A stretch of 64,000 bases of DNA from Nematostella vectensis (Eukaryota > Cnidaria > Anthozoa > Actiniaria > Edwardsiidae). The notes beneath the pieces were generated by a model. The model was not told the origin of the DNA. It saw only the letters and a list, made by a program, of their open reading frames with translations, and made no database searches. Positions 50,615-64,000 of this stretch are shown piece by piece (positions within the stretch are counted from its first letter, which is position 1; the number at the start of each line of letters is the position of its first letter). The stretch lies in the NCBI RefSeq assembly GCF_932526225.1, contig NC_064041.1, positions 15,993,888 to 16,057,887 of the forward strand, in the 5' to 3' direction. The position numbers and the translations under genes were made by a program.

Positions 50615-51632
50615 GTATTTATCATATTTTTTTATGACTTGGAATATTTGTCCTCTTGCTATACGGTGAAGATCCTTTGAGTACTTGAAGTTTTGCCATT
50701 TAGATTAATTATCTAAAGAGCTGTTAGTTAATCGTTTCCCCTATGTCCGTTTGAGTTTATGATACACAGCTTTTTGCAGCTGTGTGAGTTTATGGGTGAA
50801 TACGCACTTCTGGAAAAGGAGTCCTAATACATTTGCGTTATATTTATTTTTACAGTTCCCTGTTTCGTAAAGAAGATATCATATGGGAAACACGCAAAAA
50901 AAATGACCTTGTAATTTCGGCGAAAATGGCTGAAAAATGGGACAAAGCAATAGTTCTATAAGGATATTGCAAAACATTCAGTTAAATAATGCCGTTAACA
51001 AAAGACGGAGTTAAAAATGCGGAAAGCACAGCTTGCTCAAGTGTTGACCATAAACAAAGATATTTCAAAGCATGATAAAATATCAACCTCTGAGACTATG
51101 ATATAACATCTTTTCTCCCTTCTGTATATTTGTACAAGAAATTTCATTTAATTTTTCGCTTGTTATCTCACCTGTCGTACGAAAGCATTTTTGTCTATCG
51201 GTCGCACGTACTACTTTCCTGAAAAAAAAAAAAAAACATAATTCTGACTAATTAAAAACTGTGTATCGCTGCACAATTTTAGCAGATTTTAAATCAGCAG
51301 TTGGGTTTAAATCGCGCAAAAAATAGGTTTCTACGTATTATTTTCGATATTATATGCTGCGGTTTATCTATATTATCAACATCAGGGTGCTAGTCTTGTC
51401 AATTTTAGTAGCACTCACACGCTGACTGCAGAGAAGAAACAACTGGAGAGTGGGTAGTAGTCGCATGAAACTAATTCGACAAGAACACTCGAGAAGTCGT
51501 ATAAACTAAAATCGACGACAAGACTCAAGTCGTTTGAACTAATTCGATAAAGTCGACCACTTCAAATTCAAGGAATAAGTTGCGGAGCATTAGATCTTCA
51601 CACAGACCTACATAGTTATTGGAGTTTTTAGA

Positions 51633-51860
51633 GTCGCTCTCGAGGTGCTTTCGGCGTGCTCTCGGGGTACTCTCGGCGTGCTCCCGAGGTGCTTTCGGCG
51701 TGCTATCGGGGTACTCTCGGCGTGCTCTTGAGGGGCTCTCGAGGTGCTCATAAGGTACTCTCGAGGTGCTTTAGGGGTAGTCTCAGCGTGCTCTCGAGGG
51801 GCTCTCGAGGTGCTTATGGGTGCTCTCGGGGAACTCTCTCGGTGTGCTCTCTGGGTAAAA
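51633..51860. repeat. 15-bp-based minisatellite (CTCGAGGTGCT type)
   Basis: About 15 copies of 15-bp units such as CTCTCGGCGTGCTCT and CTCTCGGGGTACTCT, often in an alternating order. Open on both strands as an artefact. Confidence 0.93.
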
Positions 51861-54800
51861 TTACCAAGTGATCTTAGGCTGTACCCATAAGCCCTCCCCC
51901 CCACCCCCTAAAAAATACATTAATAATGTATAAGCATAACGCGAGCAAGACACTCAAGCCTAAAGGGCATTTTGTCTTCTAAATCGCACTTTATCATAGC
52001 GAGAGTCAGCAAACTCTTTAAAATGGCTAAATCACCTTCTAGACTTTGTTGATCACTTTGAATTTATAACGGATTACAAAATTAGGATTTATTCTCAACA
52101 GTTTTCGGTCTGTAGATTCTAGCTAAGAGCGATTACCTCCGGACTCTTGAAGGGCAAAAATCATTATCCTTTTTTGTGGTCATGGTTGAACATATCACGT
52201 TTTAAAGAGACTAGCTGCTATTTTTACAAATTCTAGCAAAATACAAACTGTCAGAAATCATTCATTAACAAAGGCTGATTTGAGGACGCTAATGCGATAC
52301 TTTCGATTGAATTTCGTAAATAAGCATGTGTCTTTAATTTTAGGGAATATTTTGCGATTTTCACCCCTAATTTGTCTTCAAATACTGAATAAAAAGGACA
52401 AAGATTATGCTGAAAAGAGCGTTTTGAAAGATTCTGATTCTTCAATAACCTCAAAGGAGAGAGGTGATAGTTTTGTCACAGCAAGGCTGCTCAGTGTTGC
52501 ATTCACTATTTTCCTTGCTTCTTTGACATGCTCCTATTCCTATGAATGAATAAGAAAACGCTCTGCCCTTTGTAGCAGCAGGAATTCAAAGAACAAAAAA
52601 GAGCAGGAAAAAGACTACCTTTGCATTTGCATACCACGCTAAAGTTTATAAAATCCCCCTTTTTAGTATTAGTATTTAATTCGGAGGAACATTAAAGAAT
52701 ATACTAAGAAACGGAGCACTGAAAAACATTTCACGCAGAAGTTGCAAAGCCCAACTTATTTTCTTTGATTTTGTACGGAGTACGGAGAGAAAGGAAACTG
52801 AAGAGTTTGAAAAGAAATTATGTATTTTTTATTTAACGTTCATGTGTATCTCTTTTCGTTGCACATTTACATCTGTATGATTAATGAAATGTTTTCGTTT
52901 AATTTCCCTGTTGGGTGAACAACTCTGGAAAATGTGGTTGTCAAGGGTTCGTAATGAGAATGTTCTCGAGTCTTTCAAACCACTTTATTAAATTGCCTTG
53001 TAAAAGACCGAATTTTATCATTTTAGAGCATCAAGATTGCTTTCTCTCAAAGCTATTTGAGACAAGACAATTTTCCACTTAAATTTTGTCTTGTCAATAT
53101 TTTTGTAAGTTGAAAGGCGTATGAAATATTAGGTGAAAATTATAACAACACGGCGAAGAGGAAAGCACGCAGAGAAAAATTTTAAGACACACTTTCATCG
53201 GAGACGCATCACTCGCTGAACCTTTTAGTACCCTAAATTCATCCTCTGTTTATTTAATTACAGATCTAGAATGTGTCAGTCGTTCGGAAGAATAGAAGGC
53301 TTGAAGTTTGCGATCTATCCATATCTCCTGCTGAGCTAAATCAAAATGCTGCGAGCGCTCTAAAAGGTAATGTCCATTCCAAACTTGTAAACCTTCTTTT
53401 TACTTGATGTGGAAAATAATCTTTTTGTATTTTTTTTTTTTCAACATTTATTTTTGGATCTAACAATGGGGATGAGTGAAATGGCGGCTTACAGCACGCG
53501 CGCCTTGAAAAGTAGCATAATAGCACCGAAGGGATTTCACTGTTACCCTCGCGGGGAGCTAAAAGCTAAAAAGGCCAGAATGGCTTGTTTCTGTTTGTTT
53601 TTACGACTGTAGCTATGTATTGTAGTTTAAGTGCATTTTTATTCACTTTTTGTCTTAAAAAGAAAGCACTCGAAGATAAAGTCAAACAGAACAAATGCTG
53701 TTCGCTTAAGTATCTGGCACACGTCAGCCGAATACATATTGTGCCGAGTACTCTAGGAAGCCAATTTCAACTAAAGACTTTAAAAGCAATTATCGTGAAA
53801 ATCTGCTTTGCCGATAGAAAATAAATAAACGGGTAGCGTGTCGGCATTACCTTTAGAGATAAAATTTCACTTCCTAAAATCGATCTGTCTAATTTTCGAT
53901 TGATTAAGATGATGGAGACAGCCTTCTGGTATCGTGAAACGCCACATAATTATAAATTTTAAATTCTGTGGGTTCATTCAATCTTTCAATTCCTTTTTCC
54001 TAAAACGCCTAATCACATGCGTCACTTGAAAATCCAAAAGCTCAGGGTTTTTTTTTATCTTATTTCCGCCATAATTTAAGGGAGCTATATTTTATTTGTT
54101 GGCGTCACTTCGGCGGTCCGGCCACTCGTATTCAATTTCTTGAGTAAACTCGCAAAAGAACAGAGCAAAAGAGCTACAAAGTGATGCTGTGGCTGAAAAT
54201 ATGCACTCTATATGGTGAGTGCTTTCTTTCTTAAAAAACCTTGTTGCGCTATTTATCATATATCTGTAAGCGTAATACATGTCTAAGCATTTTGTCTTGT
54301 GTTGCAACCCAATATTTTTTTCCTTTTCTACTTATCCATTAAGGTTATATCTCAGAAGATTTTTGCCCGGAACTTAACAAAAACGCAGCTAAAACGACAG
54401 AAAAGGAATGTCCGAGATCGAACTCGAGGTGAATTGTGTGAAATCTTAGGCTGTATTATTATATCTCATTTGCTTAAAGGAAAAGGCTTCTCTAAAGAGT
54501 AGTAAATAACTTGTGTGATATTATTTTACTTATATCTTTTCGTTTTAACAATGTGCACTTTTTTACTTGTTATTTTATTTTTGCTAAATCTTAAAAAGAC
54601 GATTACTTCATATCTCTTAAATGCTTTTTTTTTTCTTTTTTTTTTTGTTGGCCAACCAATTAGACCCTGGTATTAACATGTAGCGAATATCTTTATAGCC
54701 TTGCGCGTGTCCTTCGGCATTAAAAATATTAGATATAGAAACCTGATAACCTGAGTCAATATTCAAATGCAAAGTGCCATAATAGCAAAGGATAGAGTTA

Positions 54801-55257
54801 TTAAGTTATCAAGCATCGGCTGCAAACGGCGCGTGCCTTCTTGGGCAAATTTCTTCAAAAATGTGTTTATAGGAAAAAAACATAATTGCAAATTAACAGA
54901 TTCAGTCAAACCAGATAATATAGGGGAAAACATCACAGACAAGTTTAGGCAATCATGCCTTATTTGGTATACCCATATTTGGGAATAACCATTTACGTCA
55001 TCCCATTTTTGGTATACATCCTATTGTTATGATAAGCGGATACAGCTGATCGAGAAAAGGTTTTCCACCCAAAAAGATGTTTCTAAGGTTAGAAATGCCA
55101 CGTGACTGAAATTATATCATCATTATACCTCACCCTGAAAGAAGTTGCTGTATATTCGAATTTATCTCCGTCGCAAGCAGTCCACTGTATAGATGAGATG
55201 AGCACAATGTCGAAGTATCTGGATGGGAGAGGGCTAGGTCGTGGTGACAACATGATG

Positions 55258-55395
55258 CGGCATTTAGCCCCTCCCCTATTAATAGGACAACATGATATGG
55301 CTTTTAGCCCCTCCCCTATTAATAGGACAACATGATATGGCTTTTAGCCCCTCCCCTATTAATAGGACAACATGATATGGCTTTTAGCCCCTTCC
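55258..55395. repeat. 40-bp tandem repeat, about 3 copies
   Basis: Unit CTCCCCTATTAATAGG then ACAACATGATATGG and CTTTTAGCCC. Confidence 0.95.
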
Positions 55396-56794
55396 TTAAA
55401 AAATCCGAGGGTGATGAATGGAAGTGAACTGGTGAAAAATATAATGATAAAGAAAAAATATAATTTATACAAATGAGCGACCTTTACATATATGCGACGG
55501 TGCAATGCGGAATTGTGAAAAACATATTTTGTTATGATCGACCATATATGTGTCGGGGCAGTTATGATTTATTTTTTTTCCTTTTTGAACAAAAAACTAT
55601 AACATATGTATAGTAAGAGACCGACCATTTGATTCATGCTAATGACAATATCTTTTTTTCCCTTTTGATATTTGTTTCGCTGCTAGCGTTTGAATGATTG
55701 TCCGTCGCTTTTTTACGGGACGTCTCTCGTTTTTGCTGGTTCATATTTCTTTTTCACATTTTTGGCTCGAAACCGAGCAATAGAGGTTGCTTTCTGAAGA
55801 TGACTGGGAGTAATAGTAGTACTATACTGAGTAGTAGCATATAATCTTTTGCTACTACTTTTTAAAAAAATGGCGGGGCCATTCTAAGCTCCTCCCCCTG
55901 CCACATAAATGATCTAAAGACCTGAGATGAGCGAGTGGTAATCTTTGAGATTTTCTAAAACGTTAGGCCCAGGAAAATCTTAGAAACACTGATTCCTTCA
56001 ATTTTAAGTGGAAATTTTCAACTTTCTTTGTCTATGGCGATAAAAAAGCGAAAACATGATTGAAGCGGACTCCCAAATATGGTATGTAATATATATTTAA
56101 AAAATGTTTGCGCGAGCTAGAAGAATAACGACAGATTTTCGAGATAAAGACTAACTAGTTGGTGAAAGATAGAGGGGAAGAGCAATGGTGTTTGTGAAGG
56201 TTGCGCCTTTTTTTTCACGACTAGATATAAAGAGGAAGCTGTTAGACATTAACGAATTCTTGGATGGCAGCCATTAATAAAAGATCATCGTCATTAAATA
56301 TATTCAAGGTCGAAAAAGCTAATTATTTCTATACTCTTGTTCCGAGTTTCATAAAGTTTTGTTGTCTGGTAGACTATTTTAATTGATCGCGGCTAAGATA
56401 TGTTAAGATGATACGAAGGGCCCTGTAAGATCAAGACGAACCACTGGTGTCTTGGCAATAATGCAACATACTTTTTAAATCGGTCAACGGGAATGGACAC
56501 TTCCCTTAACACTTGGTGTTCTGCAAGGTAGGCAAGGTGGCGATGGGCAGTGACTCTTTTCATAAGTTAATAGAAACGTTTCTTTTTAAATGTCACCATA
56601 AACAACAACAACAAAACAAATAACAAAGGTAAAATGCGCACCCCTTTTTTATATTAATATAAACTACAGACGATAATTACTAGCTATTGGATATAATTAG
56701 AGGTGAAAAAAGAATACGTGCTCGTTGGAGTTAATGTGAGGCAGTCGCGTAGCCAGAACTACCACGGGAGTGAAAAGTTATAGATATTATCTGC

Positions 56795-56882
56795 AAAAAT
56801 ATATAAGATTCGGCTATACAATAAGGACAATACATGTAAAAAATATATAAGATTCGGCTATACAATAAGGACAATACATGTC
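56795..56882. repeat. 44-bp duplication
   Basis: Two near-identical copies containing AATATATAAGATTCGGC, TATACAATAAGG and ACAATACATGT. Confidence 0.95.
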
Positions 56883-57349
56883 AAAAATGAAATAGTACCA
56901 CGGAGTCAACACGTCTGATACTGCTTGCCCCAGGCCCCACGGAGTCGCTCTGCCTTGGTGTAAGCAAGCTCACATGACTGGTCAAAAGGACTTCTTGTCT
57001 CCATTTCTTACACTTGCCTCGGGTAACACTGATCAAGATGCAGTCATATTGAATCCTATCATTAGTTCAAGGACTTTATGTCTACTCATCGCATCGGGGA
57101 GTGGCACTCACCGAGGGGCCGTTCTCGTCTACCACTAGATTAATGGCCATTAATGACTTATTTAGTTTCGTCTATTGCTTACCTTGTGAATTCATAACGA
57201 CTGCGGTGAAGTAAACTTTTTAAGAACACTAGCTTTACTCACATCGGCACCGATACAGCTGTCCACTGGTCCATGGTGTCAGGACTTCACGTTCCGTCAC
57301 TGGCCCGACTGGTGTCGCTGTGTATAGCTAGTTTTCTTTTAAAATTCGC

Positions 57350-57672
57350 TGTTCAGTGACACCATAGATCTGTTCAGTGACACCATAGATCTGTTCAGTG
57401 ACACCATATATCTGTTCAGTGACACCATAGATCTGTTCAGTGACACCATAGATCTGTTCAGTGACACCATAGATCTGTTCAGTGACACCATAGATCTGTT
57501 GAGTGACACCATAGATCTGTTGAGTGACACCATAGATCTGTTCAGTGACACCATAGATCTGTTCAGTGACACCATAGATCTGTTCAGTGACACCATAGAT
57601 CTGTTGAGTGACACCATAGATCTGTTGAGTGACACCATAGATCTGTTCAGTGACACCATAGATCTGTTCAAT
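57350..57672. repeat. 21-bp minisatellite, about 15 copies
   Basis: Unit CTGTTCAGTGACACCATAGA plus T, with a TTGAG variant. Because 21 is a multiple of three the array is open in several frames (for example MVSLNRS on the minus strand); there are no flanking splice sites or gene context, so it is not called coding. Confidence 0.97.
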
Positions 57673-59629
57673 GCTCTTGTGGGGACACTAGTTCCATTAC
57701 TGCACAGTTAAATCAGCCCTTTTGTTTCAAAATGGCAGCGTTTTATAAAATATGTTTTTACTATGTTTTCTAAGTGAATCCTTAACAGCAAACGAAGTCT
57801 GTCATTGTTTTTGCACTAACATAAAACTAAAAATTTAGTCAACAAGAAGTGAGTATATGAACGTTGTCGTTTTGGGGGCCCGGCACCGAGGGCCTGGTAC
57901 CGTGGTTCTTTCAGAGTCTTTCTCCATTGACTAAAGATGGTCACAGTCACTGTTTTTCTCTTCTGTTAACAAGTCATAAGGTTTACAAAGCACCTGCACT
58001 AAGGCAACCTTAAAAATGATAAGTCATGCAGGTTTTCCAAATAAGGAATATATTAGTTTCATTGTGTTTCAGTGACCGCGTTTGACAGAAACGACAATGT
58101 TTGGCTTAATTTTCTTGATATGATGTGATTTAGCTGTTAATTTTTTTTTGCACTTATGCGCATGCGCAGTGTATACACGTGTAGGGCGCGAGCGGTCATG
58201 CTTGGAGAAGCGCATATGATCAATGACGTTTAAAGGAAGCGAAAAAAATTAGGGTTCATCAATAACGTTGAAAGAGATATCGGTTTGGAGGTATTCGTGC
58301 GTCGAAACTCGGGCTCCATGTCATCGTTTGTCGCCCACGACCCCTCGAGACAAACAGCGGGAAATCAACGCGTGACGTCATGAAGATAGGGGGAAATCTT
58401 TCAGTCTGCAGTATTGCTAGATATCGGCTTGATGCACTCTTACCATCGCGTAGAATATAGTTATACGGCGCATGGATAATCAATTTCACAGACTCTCTCC
58501 ACCTAAGGCTGGCTTAACACCAAGAAACACTCCAAACAAACAGGTTAGACGACTACGGCTTTTATTTAATTGGCAGATGCTTTTGATGATCAGATCAAAT
58601 ATTTTTATTTGGTCGAGGCGATACACGATTTGTCCCGTGTAGGTAGGATATATTCAAACAAGCTTTGACTAAAAGCAAACTTTGTAAAAGTCCGAACCGA
58701 AATTCCTGAGAAAAAAAATCGAAAATAGACCAACCGCAAAAAAAAATATATTTATCGAAAGATGAAATACAAATTATACTTCCCCGTCACATATTTAATA
58801 GTTGGTCCGTAATGATAGGTCATTAGATACTTTACCCAATGATATACAGGTGTAAAACATGGGTATAATGATAACTATGCTAACGATAATAATTATAATC
58901 ACCAGCTCGACAATTTTGCAAACTACCACTTCAAATCCAGAAAAATAAACTTTTCTACATAAATAAACATGTCTAAAAAAATAATAAACTTCTCTAAGTA
59001 AATAACAATTAGAGCCAGCTGACAAGTTAAGCATGTGGGTTTTTGTGATGATAAAGTCTATTCATACCTATTACATTGAACATGAACAAAGATATCACAT
59101 CTACACAGAATCCATGGTCGGCAACTCCATTGCAACTGGGTATCAAATAAATAAGCAAACATGCGTAAACAGAAAACGAATTCTGGCTTAGACCAAGTAA
59201 AAAATAAATGTCGCCCGTCCCCGCCTGCGTAATTTTTGGGGACGCCTCAAAAGATTTTATTTGATATTTTCTTACTTTAATGCCTTTTTTAGCCATTTTA
59301 TTATCATTCACTTCGCCTTCGGCAGTGAAGGAAACACTGGCTTTGCATTTCACAGTGCAGAAAGACGGCTTTTTTTAGTCTTATGATCAGCAGTCAGTCG
59401 AAAACCGTCAGTCGAAAGCCTTGGTACGCTAGGTCCTTTGTAGAGAGGTCGATGCCTTTAAAAAACAATAAAAAAAAAAACAGCACGCCTGTTCTTTTTT
59501 TTTTTCTAGAAATCCGGATGGGAAACATTTGTATTTTTTACTTGGCCTTAGTAAGCGAAATCATATTGTCTATTTGCCAGTAAACATTTACTAACTTTCA
59601 AATACATGGATTCAGTCATTTATTTGTTG

Positions 59630-60177
59630 TCCATGGACCACTGCGGGTTACGATACCCGTGAACCACTGCGGGCTACGATACTCATGAGCCACTGCGGGT
59701 TACGATATCCATGGACCACTGCGGGCTACGATACCCATGGACCACTGCGGGTTACGATACCCATGGACCACTGCGGGTTATGATACCCATGGACCACTGT
59801 GGGTTACGATACCCATGGACCACTGCGGGTTATGATACCCATGGACCACTGCGGGTTACAATACCCGTGAACCACTGCGGGTTACGATAACCATGGACCA
59901 CTGCGGATTACGATATCCATGAGCCACTGCGGGTTACTATACCCCATGGACCACTGCGGGTTACAATACCCGTGAACCACTGCGGATTACGATATCCATG
60001 AGCCACTGCGGGTTACTATACCCCATGGACCACTGCGGGTTACGATACCCATGAACCACTGCGGGTTACGATACCCATGAACCACTGCGGGTTATGATAC
60101 CCATGGACCACTGCGGGTTACGATACCCATGAACCACTGCGGGTTATGACACCCATGGACCACTGCGGGTTACGATA
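59630..60177. repeat. 26-bp minisatellite, about 21 copies
   Basis: Unit GGACCACTGCGGGTTACG then ATACCCAT, with GAACCAC, GAGCCAC and TTATGATA variants arranged in a mosaic. Confidence 0.97.
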
Positions 60178-60650
60178 AATGGATTCTCTAGTGCAGCCCT
60201 GTTTGGATTCGGCGCATGCGTACGCTGCAGGTGCCAAATGTATTCTCGTAAAGAAGCTAAAACTGTGAAATGTTATGCTAGTTTTACTGAGCACAGTTGA
60301 GGATTCAGTCCAGAAAGCGACTCCTCAAAACAGTAAGAAAGGACCAATCAAAATGCAGAATTTGATACACCAAGGTCTCAGCAATCTCACAGGGCCTGGG
60401 AACGACATCCCTAAATGCACCGATTTTACATATTTGACTTGCTCTATCTCGAGTATAAATGACAGTTTCGATCACTTGGAACACCCTTTTGCATATATTT
60501 TAGTACCTTGTTGAAGCATTCCTTAGAATCAACCTACAAAGCATTTTCTTTATTGATTTTGATCTTGTTTAAAAATGTTTTCTCCCTCTTTCTGCGTTTT
60601 AAATGGATGCCTAAAATTTGATACCCTGCAAGCAGAATTTTCTTCCTGTC

Positions 60651-60790
60651 AGGGGCGGGCGAGTGGTCTGTCAGGGGCGGCCGAGTGGTCTGTCAGGGGC
60701 GGCCGAGTGGTCTGTCAGGGGCGGCCGAGTGGTCTGTCAGGGGCGGCCGAGTGTCCCAAAGGTGTAGGTGGGGGGGGGGGGGGGGGGGGT
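60651..60790. repeat. 22-bp minisatellite (5 copies) followed by poly-G
   Basis: Unit GTCAGGGGCGGCCGAGTGG plus TCT, ending in a run of about 20 G. The GC content contrasts with the AT-rich surroundings. Confidence 0.95.
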
Positions 60791-62829
60791 CACGTACAAG
60801 CAGTTTAAAAAATCCCAAATATATGATATCGTCTTTTATCAAGCAATCGATTTAAGCATTAACGCTTTATTTATATTAAGGTGTGTAAACCGCGACCCGT
60901 TCAAAACCGAACAGAAATGTTAAGGGGGTCCACTTTTCAAGGTGGGGGGGGGGGGTCAGAGGCTCCCTGCCCCTCCCCGTCCGCCGCCCCTGCCTGTTCG
61001 TTTCTATCAGTTTAATTTTCCACGTGGTTTATGATATTTGTTTTGAAGTTCGAGTTCTCTATCTTTTCACTTATCACGGATAGACACAAACAGGAAGGTG
61101 GCTCTGCTAGCTGCAAAAATTTTGATGTTACTCTTTCTGATTAGTGTATAACATTTTAATTTCCCCAGTTCCCTTTTTCTATCAGCATTTGTCTCTATTT
61201 CATTTCAGCATGACGAGTAAAGCTAGACATTTTGATCCTCCGGATCTATTTACTTTTTCGACAACAACATTGTAAGTTTTATAGATCTAGCTTTATCCAA
61301 AAATGCCTACGTTTCAGAAGACTTAAAGAATTAATAAGTCTGAAAGCCTATTGCTTTTGTTAGGAGAGCAGATAATATCTCGGTATATCGTGCCAAAATG
61401 CGTTTAAACCTCACACAAGTTATTAGTGGCCTTTTTACGAGGACACGAACTGACCGAATAACGTCATCGCTTTTCATGATGGTGTCAAGTGCTTGCTTCA
61501 AACCATTAGCCTTATTCTAGCCTATCGGTACTACTTCACAATCAGACCTTACCATTAGCCTTATTCTAGCCTATCGGTACTACTTAACAATCAACAAAAA
61601 GCTACTTCACACACAAAGCTACCTCAAACTATACCAAAATGTCACTATTTGTCAGACAACTGCAACTCACATAGTTTTAAACCTATATTGTTTAAAGTAA
61701 GAATATAGTTAAATGATATAGTATAGTAAAAAATATAGTAAGAATAGAAAAAAGTGGGACTATTGCACCTATGAACAAGCGTCGTAAACGACATAATAGG
61801 CATCCTCATTTGGCACACTTGGCGACAGGAAAGCGAATAATAATATCGATGAAACTGCATCATTATAAAAAAAATTAAAGCTACTGCACACCCTAGTTAT
61901 AAAATTAGAACGTTCTAAAAAAGACTTTAAGCATAACACCTTATAAGAGCTTTAGTATATGTTGCGCTGTTTACAGCCATAAAACAAAGCACGGATCTTA
62001 CTTTAAGTTATTTCACTTTGTGAAGCTGGATGGCGGTTTGTGTGACAATGTTTGTCTTATGCTAATGTATGGAGGTGCTTGCGACAGATCAGAAGGACCA
62101 CTAGAAGTGCTACCATATTTTGATTAGCTACTTGTTATCAGAGTCTCATCAACCATAGGAATATCGAATGAATCAAAGCGTCTAAAATAACATATTAGAG
62201 ATTTGAACATCTGTAAATTACTGACAATTACAAGCACATTATAAACAAACTTAATTTTGTAAACACTATAGACGCGAATCGCACAAATTAGCTCCTAATG
62301 GACTGAAAAATGACTATATGAAAACAATATTTCCTAGTCAAGTGTTTTCTGTTATTGGTATTGTTGGTTAAAGAAATACGATAAGAGATGACTTCTCGGC
62401 AAATTCATAGGAAGACATTGACATACATGACATTCCTCTCAACTCTCCCTTTATTTTAAGCTGGAAATCTCTTTCAATTGGTGCAATCGTATTACGAACC
62501 TTCACGAAAACGTAAGTCTTTGTTTGATCACGACTCACTAGAAATGTCACGTTTAAAATGCATTTTTTGATTTATCGCATGATAGTCGGTATCGCAGTTA
62601 GAAATAGGTTTACTCTCGTTGAGACCTCATTACCTATTTGGAAAAAAATACGTTTTTCATAATTTTGTTTCCTAAAAGTCTTAATAACCCTGAAATATCT
62701 GTGCTTATTATTTCGCAGTCTTCAGTGCTCGGTGTTATCTCGTAAAGACATTGTTATCGTGCAAATCATTGAATATCACGGGGCGGAAACACCGCGAGCA
62801 TTTTATTATTTGCTAGATAGAAGCGTGAA

Positions 62830-64000
62830 GTGCGCATGCGCGCGGCCTTCGCCTGAAGGGATAAAATCTTGCGCTCGCTTTCTTGCGGACTAATTTACCG
62901 TATCGCTTTGAAACATATCAGACATCAGACTGTTTGCTTGTGTTTGTGTGTTTAAGGTCAGTACTGTTCGGTATTCCTTAACGTGTTTGATAATTGTCAC
63001 TTTTCATTAATCGTTTTTTTTTTCTTTAACGTTTTTTTTAATGTGTATTTTTTTATTTGGCATGAAATCGTTACTGACTATTAGTCTATCGATGCTTACT
63101 ATTTGGCATAAAAATCTCATGCAAGATTGAACTACTGCCACTTCTTAAAGGAGTAATATATAACCCGTCTACAAGTTTTTCTTTTTATACCAAAAAGTTT
63201 CCCGAAAAGACATGAGAATGCCCTGGAGAAGATATCGGAGGGTTAAATAGTTCTCCTTTTTAAATTTTGCTCTCTTTTGATTTCAGGAATGTAAAAAGGT
63301 TGGGATTCAAATCTGGTAGGTGAAATACTCTTCCAATTGTCATCATTTTAAGAAGCGAGGGAGAGCAAGAATAGGACGTGACAACTGAGCGCCCACGAGA
63401 GCAGACGGGAAATCTTCCATGAAACAGACTTGAAAAACAACTCATTTGGGCCAGACGAGCGATTACGCTTTCGACCTTAAAATATAACCGCCATAACAAG
63501 TTAGTCGCATCCGATCGAAGATAAAAGGAAATGGTTTTTATTAATGAATAAAAACAGGATATTTCCTTTTGCCGAAAAAAATTCACGCTGAAACCAAACA
63601 ATAACAAGAGCGAATAGCAAAAAGCAACATCAGTCAGGTCGTCGTCAGGTCGTCGTCAGGTCGCCATCAGACGGTCATCGCGGCAAAGAGACAGCACTCT
63701 AGACCAACAGAAAGCAATCAAGGAGTACAAACATTTTGTTTTTCTTTTCGCGGGAAAAATCGAATAGCAGCAGCAGCTAATACTAATACGCAAAGTGAAC
63801 GGTCCAGTGAGCCTATCCAACAAGGCTCAAATTAGCGGTACTAACAAAAATACGATCAGGACACGAAATTGAACAGTGACAACAATACAGCAGCAGCAAC
63901 ATTCATCGTCTTGGGTCGTCACAACACTAAGGAATCACACATCAAGGCCCCCTTGAAAAACTTGAAAACTCTTTTACCAACGTCTCTCTACTGTTCTATT
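62830..64000 (+). promoter_or_regulatory. Probable promoter and spliced 5' UTR of a gene to the right
   Basis: An NRF1-like TGCGCATGCGCGC at 62831 and a TATA-like GGGATAAAATC at about 62858 precede a likely start site near 62890. A donor AAG/GTCAGT at 62956/62957 and an acceptor TTTCAG at 63286 would remove a 330-bp intron. The following 714 bp contain several short upstream ATG frames that stop quickly, CAG-rich stretches and GTCGTCGTCAGG repeats, with no long open frame. This looks like a long 5' UTR, but the coding part, if any, lies outside the window. Confidence 0.4.

Larger units (their letters stand above)
46802..51632. other. Gene-free region, proximal part
   Basis: No coding exon supported. 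Contains the arrays at 47093 and 47820 and a possible promoter/5'-UTR exon near 50460-50614. The stretches 46802-47092, 47351-47819 and 48743-50455 look like unique AT-rich sequence; 49739-49760 is an AAAAC-type simple repeat. Confidence 0.5.
51861..57344. other. Gene-free AT-rich region
   Basis: No coding exon found. An acceptor-like ATTACAG at about 53263 and a donor-like AAAAG/GTAATG at about 53369 bracket 105 bp, but all three frames contain stops, so at best it is a non-coding exon. Two small tandem repeats lie at 55271 and 56795. The rest looks unique. Confidence 0.5.
57673..62829. other. Gene-free region, distal part
   Basis: No coding exon found. Contains NRF1-like palindromes (GCGCATGCGCA at about 58157), the arrays at 59630 and 60651, poly-G tracts near 60769 and 60943, and a duplication of about 61 bp at 61500-61600 (ACCATTAGCCTTATTC). 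A trinucleotide-rich stretch lies near 58860-58900. Nothing else noted. Confidence 0.5.

Noticed and set aside
51608-51904. Minus-strand frame with EHAESTPR-like repeats
   Set aside because: Product of the 15-bp minisatellite at 51633-51860; no gene context.
53264-53369. Coding exon between an acceptor-like and a donor-like site
   Set aside because: All three frames contain stop codons within the 105 bp, so coding is excluded; a non-coding exon cannot be shown.
57339-57671. Possible repeat protein (MVSLNRS units, 110 codons)
   Set aside because: The 21-bp period keeps any frame open. No splice sites, start context or homologous gene around it.

Overview
The window looks like nuclear DNA from an early-branching animal, most likely an anthozoan cnidarian such as a sea anemone. 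That assignment is inference. What the sequence shows is intron-rich genes with GT..AG splice sites, animal-specific gene families (RECQL5, MORN1, P4HTM), many short inverted-repeat transposons and an extreme load of minisatellites. No bacterial, phage or CRISPR content was seen.

Layout. 1-8676 (minus): 5' part of a very large coiled-coil protein gene that runs off the left edge; four exons are visible, giving at least 2519 residues. 8677-10833: intergenic, with a 55-bp minisatellite and a small MITE. 10834-13090 (minus): complete three-exon transmembrane prolyl 4-hydroxylase (P4HTM-like, 395 aa). 13091-15493: intergenic. 15494-34490 (plus): MORN1 orthologue, 12 exons, 558 aa, whose introns are filled with transposons and minisatellites (one array is about 4.5 kb, another about 3.6 kb). 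35953-36720 (minus): intact single-exon DUF4476-type protein. 37233-46643 (plus): RECQL5 DNA helicase, 14 exons, 1190 aa. 46644-64000: about 17 kb with no coding exon that I can support, only minisatellites, one MITE and two possible promoter/5'-UTR regions, the best at 62.8-64.0 kb, which may start a gene lying to the right.

All exon models were built by hand from splice sites, reading phase and remembered family similarity. Every junction is phase-consistent and each complete gene closes exactly in frame.

The most unusual feature is architectural. In the two long plus-strand genes many minisatellites are seeded at splice junctions: the repeat unit includes the exon edge plus the 5' or 3' splice site, so a real splice site is followed or preceded by anything from one to about forty near-identical decoys. 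The clearest cases are RECQL5 exon 6 (44-bp unit, 36 bp of it exonic), RECQL5 exon 11 (47-bp unit, about 45 bp exonic), the RECQL5 intron 2 acceptor, and MORN1 introns 2, 7, 10 and 11. Apart from shared cell-biological themes (ciliary or cytoskeletal for MORN1 and perhaps the coiled-coil protein, DNA repair for RECQL5), the genes do not form an obvious functional cluster; DUF4476 and RECQL5 are divergent across a 512-bp spacer.
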